Source: Coemansia sp. RSA 922
Lineage: Eukaryota; Kickxellomycota; Kickxellomycetes; Kickxellales; Kickxellaceae
DNA: 29,630 nt
Reading direction: 5' to 3'
NCBI GenBank assembly: GCA_027577415.1
Contig: JANBQS010000168.1
Coordinates: 1 to 29,630, forward strand
Within the stretch, counting starts at the first letter, position 1; each line of letters begins with the position of its first letter. A program made the translations under genes and the position numbers. Below the pieces are notes generated by a model. That model had not been told where the DNA came from, did no database searches, and saw only the letters and a program-made list of their open reading frames with translations. Shown here one piece after another: positions 18,164-25,257 of the stretch.

Positions 18164-18391
18164 ATGTCTGAGCAACAAGAATCGACACTTGTATTGGTGT
18201 TTCATAACATTGATGACCTTAGAGAATATGTAACGAAACACGCTTCCAAGAAGTGTATAACAGTGATTCTACTTAGTGACAACCCCTATTATGTAATAAA
18301 GCGTTACAGACGCCTATGCAAGTTCAAGCGTATGTTTAACCTCAAGTGTAGGTGTCCACATTTAAAGATAAAATTGGCCAAACAGAACTAA
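18164..18391 (+). CDS. Lineage-specific small-protein family member 5 (75 aa, short form)
   Basis: The product is 75 aa, from the ATG at 18164 that aligns with the start region of the 20755 gene. The frame is open further upstream to 17963, but that part is promoter. It contains the N-terminal helix (VFHNIDDLREYV), the strand beginning at Cys31 (CITVILLS) and a Cys-rich segment, Cys52 then KRM then Cys62-x-Cys64-Pro. The 20755 product has the same segment with Cys55, Cys65 and Cys67. It stops where the relative continues for another 80 residues with the second strand motif. Nothing homologous follows the stop, so it is a short form or a truncated copy. Function unknown. Confidence 0.6.
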   Translation: MSEQQESTLVLVFHNIDDLREYVTKHASKKCITVILLSDNPYYVIKRYRRLCKFKRMFNLKCRCPHLKIKLAKQN

Positions 18392-18684
18392 AGAGAAAAC
18401 AAGTACATTACGTACGTCATGAAAGAATAGCTATTTAAACCGCGCCACTTTTTGTGACCTGGTGGCTCCAATAACTACTACTCTTTAAGATAGAGATTGT
18501 GTTCGCTCAATTCGGGGGAGAACAAAAAATTATGTGCCTTGCTTCACTGACACAGTTCCTCCCGACTCAGCGACAAAGCCTATATAGAGATATGTTTAAA
18601 GTTAATCATAATAAACTTGATAAAGTTAACTATAGCCCAAGATAAACCCTCTCAGCTACTATTTTGATAGACGTGATGTTGGCC
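18392..18684. other. Gene-free spacer
   Basis: AT-rich 3' flank of the 18164 gene, convergent with the retroelement-like ORF. TACGTCAT at 18413-18420 and an AATAAAC at about 18609 are the only sites noted. No similarity to the missing second half of the family protein was found in any frame by eye. Confidence 0.4.
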
Positions 18685-20085
18685 CTATCTTTCCGGCGGG
18701 GGATGTCCTTCGACCATTGACCAGACATTTTTAACCAGCCTTTCTCTATTAATCTTCGTGCGCTGTGATATACCTCCGTCTAAATGCCAAGCGTTTAAGT
18801 CCGCGTCGGACCTACTACAGGGATCTAGACCACGCTCTATGCACCATGTGGCCCAATATCTCCACATCCTGTCGTATTCAATGTTGGTATCTCTGTTAAC
18901 CTGGTTGAAGTAAGCGGCAATTGCTGGCTCTGACTTGCCCTGGCGCAAGAGTGCTGTACGGACAACGTCTCGGCGACTGAGTGATGGGCCAAGATTCTCC
19001 ACTACTACTGTTGCCTCAGACACTGGAGAGCAGTCAGTGTCATTTACGCTCTCAAATGCCGTGCTACCAGTGTCAGACTCTCCGACTAAAGAGGCAGCAA
19101 CAGGAGATTCGCCTTCACCCCTGCAAGACCGTCGATTGCCTGTGGTCTTAGATATGCGGGCTAACAAGCGAGCAGATGAGCGAGTACCCACTGGCGGATC
19201 GCCATGTGGTGCTGTAACAGCGTTGTTTTGGATTGTGTCGCAGCCTCGTGCCTGCCGCCGTGGCAGCCCTGAGGTCTTCGAGCGTCCGAGGTCGCGGCGA
19301 TACGGGTGGCTACGCTTGTTTCCGACAGGTTCATTGCCTCGCCTCTCCCATCTACGTGTATTTGGACCACTATTCTGCCTGGAGCGCTGGTGATGATCGA
19401 TACACTCAGAAACTGGCTCCAACTCTTGGCCTAGACCATGGGCGCCTCTCTGGGCGTCGATCCTTTCAGCGGCCAAACCATTAATCTCGGCCCTGTGGTG
19501 CGCAAGCGTATCAGTGAGCGTTGCGCAAAGCGTGGCAAATATGTCGCTTGCTTGACTTGTCAACCTTCTATCGACCTGCGCACTGCTCAGCGCGATGCGT
19601 AAAAGTTCGACTCCGTAAGCTGTCATGGCCGCCACTTGACTATATGCCTCGTCTACCGCGAGCTTGTTATCCATCTCGGAGGCTTGCGTGTTGGTATTGG
19701 TAGCCTTTTTGCTAGTGATAAGTCTCTTTGGCGAATATATTGATCCTTTAGGCGAGTACTGCTTGCGGAGATCGGCCCATGTCGACTTTTTAGGGCCAAC
19801 ACCCAGCCCAATCTCGTTTAGGCGCTTACTGGTCATCGACTTTACGATATCTCTGGTATTGTCGTCAGTTCCGTTATTGCCACACCCGTTTAGAGCCGAC
19901 TCATCGTGATCATGGCCGACGTGTGCCGCGTTTCCTCCTTCCGTGCAAGTAGAGCGGCTCCTCAGATCCTGTATGGCCTTTTCTGTTGCCTCCACGCGAG
20001 CAAACAAAGTACTAAGCGCGCGATGGGATGCTACGAGCTTTTCAACCGTGTTAAAGATCTGCTCGACTTCTTCTCCGTCCATCAT
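18685..20085 (-). CDS. Retroelement-derived ORF: Gag-like part plus tyrosine-recombinase N-terminal domain
   Basis: The product is 466 aa. The C-terminal 90 residues (about 370-460) have the pattern RQG-(x)n-NIEYDRMWRYWATWCIERGLDP followed by a helical Leu/Trp segment, typical of the SAM-like core-binding domain ahead of the catalytic part of tyrosine recombinases in DIRS/Ngaro/Crypton elements. The Arg-His-x-x-Arg-Tyr catalytic domain is absent; the frame stops at GHPPPER. Residues 1-30 are a short coiled coil and 145-210 a helical region reminiscent of the Gag-like first ORF of DIRS-type elements. The 210-360 middle is low complexity. No reverse transcriptase is present. It lies between two small-family paralogues. 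It may be a decayed element or a captured gene. Domain calls are by eye. Confidence 0.5.
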   Translation of the reverse strand: MMDGEEVEQIFNTVEKLVASHRALSTLFARVEATEKAIQDLRSRSTCTEGGNAAHVGHDHDESALNGCGNNGTDDNTRDIVKSMTSKRLNEIGLGVGPKKSTWADLRKQYSPKGSIYSPKRLITSKKATNTNTQASEMDNKLAVDEAYSQVAAMTAYGVELLRIALSSAQVDRRLTSQASDIFATLCATLTDTLAHHRAEINGLAAERIDAQRGAHGLGQELEPVSECIDHHQRSRQNSGPNTRRWERRGNEPVGNKRSHPYRRDLGRSKTSGLPRRQARGCDTIQNNAVTAPHGDPPVGTRSSARLLARISKTTGNRRSCRGEGESPVAASLVGESDTGSTAFESVNDTDCSPVSEATVVVENLGPSLSRRDVVRTALLRQGKSEPAIAAYFNQVNRDTNIEYDRMWRYWATWCIERGLDPCSRSDADLNAWHLDGGISQRTKINRERLVKNVWSMVEGHPPPER

Positions 20086-20460
20086 AGACTATGCGAGATA
20101 AAAGGTCTACAAAAGTGTTGTTGATAAATGCGCGCAAAAAAAAGGGTAGTCGATGAAAAGAAAACAAAATTTTTTTTTCGCGCCACAGACTTGAGAAAGA
20201 GCCAACCCAAAAGTGTATATGCGACTAGACGACCCTTTCTTCAAGATAATCAACATGAGCCGAACCACAAGCTTAACTGAGCCGTCCTTCATGCTATTGT
20301 TGTAACACAGTTTCGTCAAAATCCAGGTGTTCAATCCATGCTCTCGTTAGTGCAATACCAATATTGTGCACATTTTTCCTGGACACCAGCTTCAGATATT
20401 GCTTGTATGGGCATACACTTGGCTAGGCGCTCACTACTGAATGTGCGTTGTTGGGCACAT
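20086..20460. other. Upstream region of the retroelement-like ORF, otherwise empty
   Basis: AT-rich near the ORF start, then mixed composition. I saw no long terminal repeats, no split direct repeats and no target-site duplications that would define element ends. No other gene recognised. Confidence 0.35.
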
Positions 20461-20674
20461 AAGAATGCTGGAAAAGAAATGCTTTGTGCACCAAGTGCTC
20501 CTTTGAAGGGCTGGAGACTTTGTGTCTTTGAAGCCTTTAAAAGGACCTTTGGCCGAGCTTTCACAGCCCCCTGCTGCGGCCCTCCCTGCGGCTCTCGCTG
20601 CCTTTCTACGATTGGAAAAAGAAGACTTGCTCGCCAGAAGAGCTTGTAAAAGAAAGGGGCATGTGGGCGCCTAA
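20461..20674 (+). promoter_or_regulatory. Class I upstream region and core promoter of the 20755 gene
   Basis: GCTTTGTGCACCAAGTGCTCCTTTGAAGG and ACTTTGTGTCTTTGAAGCC (about 20481-20533) match the class I boxes. They are followed by CCTTTAAAAGG, CCGAGCTTTCAC and GACTTGCTCGC shared with 17881-18079. TGTAAAA at 20645-20651 replaces TATAAAA, and GGGCGCCTAA follows at 20665-20674. Boxes lie about 130 nt from the core promoter here, against 250-400 nt in the first block. Confidence 0.65.
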
Positions 20675-20754
20675 ATCTTTCTCACTTTGCTTGCCCTAAA
20701 AATTTCTTTTATTTTTTTTCTTAAAGTATTTCTATTAGTTGTAGTTAAAATAGC

Positions 20755-21210
20755 ATGAAACGACAATTGCCTGAACAACCAATACCAACACACATATCAG
20801 TTTTTGATAATGTGGGCGAGCTTAGAAAATACGTAATGCAATTCCCATACGGGGGGTGTATGGTATTGGCTATGCACAACCACATGTCCATATATCAGTA
20901 TACGCATAGGGACAAGTGTGTGTTAAAACGCATGCTTGGAGTCGAGTGTGGGTGCCCACGTACACTAAAAGAAGAGTTTGAATCAATCCTGATACCTTCG
21001 TCCACAACACCTGCTCCCAATGTCACAGCAGCATTTGGTCTTGCAGTGTATTCTGGCAAGGATGCCTACACACTCACAAGAATGTTTGATTTCCGTGAGC
21101 TAGGTTATGTTTTGCCTATTAAGCACAAAAATTCTGAAGAAACTCGCAAATTCCTAACCGATCTTCTCAATGCCTTTAGAATATATCGGTGGAAATCAGC
21201 TAGCATATAG
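20755..21210 (+). CDS. Lineage-specific small-protein family member 6 (151 aa)
   Basis: The product is 151 aa. It has an N-terminal helix (VFDNVGELRKYV), a strand at Cys35 (CMVLAMHN) and a Cys-rich insert, Cys55-x3-KRM then Cys65-x-Cys67-Pro. A long helical linker follows, then the second family strand (AFGLAVYSG, residues 93-101, without the Cys) and a C-terminal helix (about 127-143). The insert is shared only with the 18164 product and could bind a metal, but only three Cys are conserved in it. The start is supported by the helix-to-Cys spacing shared with 18164. Class I promoter. No export signal. Function unknown. Confidence 0.7.
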   Translation: MKRQLPEQPIPTHISVFDNVGELRKYVMQFPYGGCMVLAMHNHMSIYQYTHRDKCVLKRMLGVECGCPRTLKEEFESILIPSSTTPAPNVTAAFGLAVYSGKDAYTLTRMFDFRELGYVLPIKHKNSEETRKFLTDLLNAFRIYRWKSASI

Positions 21211-21680
21211 CAACCCCAATGCAGTTCTTTATTTGAGAAGGTGCATCAAAAGTACACTTCTTTCAAAAGTCTAGTAAACGTTTTACCTACTAACAATACC
21301 AAGTGCTCATGCTTACAAAGGTAAAAAAGAACACATGCTAAGGATAATAGACTAAGGTTGTGCATTATGTTCATAGCGTCAGAGCGTTTTCGTGCATGTT
21401 CCTGAGCAGCGTGACGGCCCACATAACCAAGGTAGCAGCTCGCACGTGGATAATCCCGCTGACCAATATATTTCAGCTGAAAAGAACTCCCACAGCCCAT
21501 CGGACGCCGTGCTAGTGGAGAAGCGCCCACGTGTAAGCAGGCACGGCTTGGCGACACCAAGAGTCTTGAGCAAGGCGTAAATTTGGCCGTAGAAGAAAGC
21601 CGTCAAAAAGAGTTATACGCAGCAGTTCGCAGTGCTCTGAGAATAGCACCATTGCCCTCACTTTTGTATATGCTATCAAA
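21211..21680. other. Intergenic stretch with a coding-like GC-richer island
   Basis: The 3' flank of the 20755 gene is followed, at about 21370-21690, by a GC-richer patch. One + frame (21392-21580) is open and runs into a second + frame (to about 21688) that ends with EESRQKELYAAVRSALRIAP. A single frameshift near 21550 would join the two. There is no promoter, no start context and no recognised family. It may be a relic of an unidentified gene. Confidence 0.3.
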
Positions 21681-21863
21681 CAATTGTTAACATGGTTTTA
21701 TTACCTGCAAACTCCTTCGCAGCCTTGATCTGGAAAAGCAGTGCATAATCCGCTTTTTTGCTTGCTCGCAGAGACTTCCTATTGTCAAAAAACAGAAATA
21801 TCGTAAAAGGAAGCTTTGAAACCCCTTGTTCAAGCAGACTTTTGTAGGGAATCCCCCAAAGAA

Positions 21864-21987
21864 AGTCAACGGTATGCTTCCAGTCAACGGTATTCTTCCA
21901 GTCAACACTCTCATTTCAAAACTTTTTTGCAAGGGGAGCTACCCCCACAATTTTTGCTATAAACTGGCGGGCAGGGTAGGCGCCCAC
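21864..21987 (+). promoter_or_regulatory. Class II promoter of the 22081 gene with tandem AGTCAAC repeats
   Basis: The 18-bp unit AGTCAACGGTAT(G/T)CTTCC occurs twice in tandem at 21864-21899 and begins a third time (AGTCAAC, 21900-21906). This yields two full TTCCAGTCAAC boxes, at 21878-21888 and 21896-21906; the other class II genes have one. TATAAAC at 21958-21964 and GGCGCCCAC at 21979-21987 follow. The box is the diagnostic element of this promoter class. Confidence 0.65.
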
Positions 21988-22080
21988 TTTTTGCGTTTTT
22001 CTCTTTTCTATCACTCTATTCTTCTCAAATATATCCAACAGCCTAGTTTTTTTTTATAATTCGAAAACCACTCTACGAAA

Positions 22081-22398
22081 ATGCAGCCACCGACCAATAC
22101 TGAGGCATTTACTGACTTGAAAAAACTAGCGGAATATGTAAAGAGTACTTGGTGTAATGTTTGCGCAGTGATTAGAGGAACTGAGCACCCCATTGACTCT
22201 GCATCTATAAATTTGATTAGGTCATCAGAAGTTGGTGTGCTCGGCAACTATGTTCATGTCGTCTATAATGAACCAGGATACGTCAGCGACGCTAGCATGA
22301 ATATTGCTATGCCAGTGATTGTGAACAATATTTTAACTAAATCTGCGGCCGATTTAGCTAAAGAAATTAAAGATCGTCTAACTGTCAAGAATGAGTGA
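22081..22398 (+). CDS. Lineage-specific small-protein family member 7 (105 aa, class II)
   Basis: The product is 105 aa, the shortest class II type. It has the helix FTDLKKLAEYV, a strand at Cys28 (CAVIRG) with Cys25 three residues before it, a middle helix, a second strand NYVHVVYNEP (Tyr62, no Cys), then MP-containing IAMPVIVNNI and a final helix SAADLAKEIKDRL. The helix-strand-helix-strand-helix-strand-helix order is clearest in this member. ATG is 123 nt after the TATA element. It is separated by about 16 kb and several conserved genes from the class II copies of the first block. Function unknown. Confidence 0.7.
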   Translation: MQPPTNTEAFTDLKKLAEYVKSTWCNVCAVIRGTEHPIDSASINLIRSSEVGVLGNYVHVVYNEPGYVSDASMNIAMPVIVNNILTKSAADLAKEIKDRLTVKNE

Positions 22399-22911
22399 AA
22401 TAGAGAATTTATTTTTTGCTGAGGAGTATCTCCAGCCAGTGCTGCCTTGCATTTAAATACTTCTCGGTCATTCCGACGTTTGACTAAAGCTTATTACTTC
22501 GATGAGAACTCTTCCTCCGTAGGATCTGGGCCCGTTGCTTGCACATGTTTTCGAGCACTGTCCTGCCCAATTTCAGCATAATCTAAAGCAGTAGCTCGTT
22601 ATTTTATAGTCTATTTTAGTATTGACAAAATATAGCTATAGTTTGTTCTTTCTTTTTATGTGTGATTCTAACAGTTATTACCCCTTTCATCGGATTCCAA
22701 TTGGTGTGTAATTCATTCTACAAGTACGTTTTAGCTTAAAGTAGATATCGTGACATAGCAAATAGAGTTCGATGTGTTCAATAAAAAAATGCAGCAGTAT
22801 TGCCGCAGTGCAAGGTAACGGAAGTCGAGAACAACGAGTTGGCAAGTATTTATTTTTAGTTCTTTATTTAGTTTTTTATTGTGATGGTTCTTTTCTAGAA
22901 ATGGATAAAAG
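22399..22911. other. Gene-free spacer
   Basis: AT-rich sequence between the 22081 gene and the converging MFS gene. TTCAATAAAAAAA near 22777 may serve as a poly(A) signal on the + strand. No ORF, RNA gene or further promoter copy recognised. Confidence 0.4.
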
Positions 22912-24483
22912 TTAGCTGGCCTTGTTTAAACGCGACGGTGACTGAGTGGTCACACCCTTGTCAGAGGTAGCAGCAATGGTGGTCACAGGGATGGCGGCAA
23001 CAAACACCAGTGTGATTACAGACACAGCTACAGCGCCCACCAAGTAGCACACTGCAGCGCCAGAGAGCCAGTATACCGAGCAGGCAAAGACAGGGCCTAG
23101 AGCGCGACCAATTTGCCCTGCCGACCGGAAGTCGCCCAAGCGCTTACCCGTGTCGCCCGCCACCTGCTGGGACGCACCAGCCAGTGACACCATCGAGTTA
23201 AGACAGTTGACAACTGTCGCCGAGGCAACAGCAAAACCAACAGCACCAGCCCACAGCCACCACGATGGGTTGCCATCGCTGCTCTTATCGGCGCTTATAC
23301 AGCACAGGGCAATAGACAATAGACCCAATGTGCAACCAACCATGCCCTGAGCGACCAAGGACTTGTCACCGCGGCCGGCAGACTTGCCCTTGACTCGACG
23401 CACATAGCCGCCCTGCAATATCGTCGACGTAATACCAATAAAGCCCAGGAGCCGGCCTTGCTGCATATTGGAAAAGTTAAACTTGTCATGAGTCAGGAAT
23501 GTCAGAGTATACTCCATACCCGAAAAGAAAAACAGGTAGGCAAAATGCACCATATTGAGTCTTCTCAGCACCCGCCGCACATCCGAGTTATTCTCGACGG
23601 TCTGCTTCGTTACCACAGCTTCCTTTTCAGAGACCGTATCAGTGTCGTCGTCGGCAGTGGACTTTTTGAAATGAAGCGTTTCGGGAAGCTTAAAATACAA
23701 GTACAGGCTCTCAGCCAACAGCAAGGCGAGCGAGAATACGGCAGCCGCGGCAAAGGGCGCGTATGTCGAGCCTCCAGTTCCTTCAGCAGACATTTTAGTA
23801 GAAAAGTAAGCGCCAATCGACGGACCCAATGTAAACCCAACAGCAAAGGCGATTCCAACCAAAGCCATGCCCTTAGATCTAGTGCTGGCATCAGTAACAT
23901 CAGCGATAACCGTGTTGGATATCTGTACGTTTCCCTCGCTGAGTCCAGCAATAACACGAGCCAACAAAAAGGACTCGAATGAGCTCGAAAATACCCACAG
24001 CACAGTCCATATGACGTTTCCCGCCATACACACCATCAGAGTACGACGACGACCCAAGCGGTCCGACACACGTCCGATTACTGGCGCCACCACACATTGG
24101 AGCAGTGAGTAGAGCGAGCCCAGCATCCCGCCTAGTAGAACTAGGTCGGCGCGTGCGCCTTGCTGGAGAAAGCGCGACGTCGTCCAGCCCAAGATTCGGT
24201 GACGCAGCTGCTCGACTGACGATAGTGTCCAGCCGAGAAGTGTGGAGGGGTCTGAGCCCTCGCGGGCCTTGTATGCCTCGAGCGAGCGTGGCAACAAGGG
24301 CAGGATAATGGTGAATGAGAGGATATCGAGCAAAAGGGCGATAAACACGATTCGTGTGATTCGTCGACCCTCTGCAGCTTGACGCGCGACAGCTTGGGTC
24401 TGCGTGTCATCATCGCTGTTGCTGTCGGAGTCGTGGACAGCTACCGCGGCGGAACGGCGCTGCGTCGAGGCAGTGGAGGCCAT
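22912..24483 (-). CDS. Major facilitator superfamily carrier (MFSD10/TetA-like)
   Basis: The product is 523 aa from the Met at 24483. The frame is open to 24624, but the added 47 residues contain a Phe run that reads like leader sequence, so I reject it. After an acidic Ser/Asp-rich cytosolic N-terminus the first membrane helix is IVFIALLLDILSFTIILPLLP, followed by a long first loop. Motif A of the superfamily is present (GRVSDRLGRRR, at about residues 138-148). About twelve membrane segments follow, with a charged Asp/Glu/Lys loop between halves. First-helix sequence and loop resemble MFSD10 (Tetran) of animals and bacterial TetA-type drug/proton antiporters. The substrate is not predictable here. 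The gene diverges from the IQGAP gene. Confidence 0.8.
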   Translation of the reverse strand: MASTASTQRRSAAVAVHDSDSNSDDDTQTQAVARQAAEGRRITRIVFIALLLDILSFTIILPLLPRSLEAYKAREGSDPSTLLGWTLSSVEQLRHRILGWTTSRFLQQGARADLVLLGGMLGSLYSLLQCVVAPVIGRVSDRLGRRRTLMVCMAGNVIWTVLWVFSSSFESFLLARVIAGLSEGNVQISNTVIADVTDASTRSKGMALVGIAFAVGFTLGPSIGAYFSTKMSAEGTGGSTYAPFAAAAVFSLALLLAESLYLYFKLPETLHFKKSTADDDTDTVSEKEAVVTKQTVENNSDVRRVLRRLNMVHFAYLFFFSGMEYTLTFLTHDKFNFSNMQQGRLLGFIGITSTILQGGYVRRVKGKSAGRGDKSLVAQGMVGCTLGLLSIALCCISADKSSDGNPSWWLWAGAVGFAVASATVVNCLNSMVSLAGASQQVAGDTGKRLGDFRSAGQIGRALGPVFACSVYWLSGAAVCYLVGAVAVSVITLVFVAAIPVTTIAATSDKGVTTQSPSRLNKAS

Positions 24484-25257
24484 GGAATAAGTTATAAATA
24501 GAGGCGGAAGTTTGGGGGAAGGGGAGGAAATGTGTGAGGAAGGTAAATGCCAAAAACTGATAAGGAAAAGAAAGAAGAAAAAAAAAAAGGAAAGAGCCAG
24601 TCTGTTTGTTTGCAACGACTCCACTCCACCCGATCAGTGCCAGATCACTGGCAGCGCGGAGAGCGAAACATAGTTTTGTGTGTGGAGGCGCTGCGAGAAA
24701 GTCTCCCATGCTATTGGAACCACAGCAACGAAAATCAAACATACGAACTGCGAGCCGCGAACCGTGAGCTGCATTAAGATTGACACAAAGAGGGTCGGCG
24801 ATTGGCTGTGAAAGACTGCATGCGGCCTAGCGCATTGTTTACGCCAAACTGGTTTGTAATTCTCTTTTGTTCTCGTTGTGGTGCCTACTGTCCTTATTAT
24901 TACTCTTAATTCGTTTATTCCTAATCACCTGCTCTTTAAATTCGACTTTACCTCTTTTCTTTTTTTGGTGTGCTGTACTCTAGCCGTCGCGACATAACCA
25001 TTTCACTCCTCCAACTCGGTCTTGCAACTCGATTTCCTTCATTCTTTCTTTCTTTTTTGTACGCGTTTGCTAGCATAAGTGCAGCTAGTAGAACCTAACC
25101 TAGACTACAGCTGAGAAAAAGACCAATACTCTTTTTTTTTTTTTGGATATCCTTTAAGGCCGAGCTCACATTAATTTGGTTCTCGGAAACACAAGTAGCA
25201 GCAGCAGCTTACCCCCAACCGAAATCAATCGGCAACAACAACACCTAACGCGTCGAG
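24484..25257. promoter_or_regulatory. Shared upstream region of the MFS and IQGAP genes
   Basis: A 774-bp divergent region with a T/C-rich stretch (about 24900-25145) and then a CA-rich leader ahead of the IQGAP ATG at 25258. No TATA box at a standard distance from either start is obvious. No small-family promoter boxes are seen. Confidence 0.4.

Noticed and set aside
24484..24624. N-terminal extension of the MFS gene
   Set aside because: A Phe-rich run from a T-rich leader; the Met at 24483 starts a normal acidic cytosolic tail.
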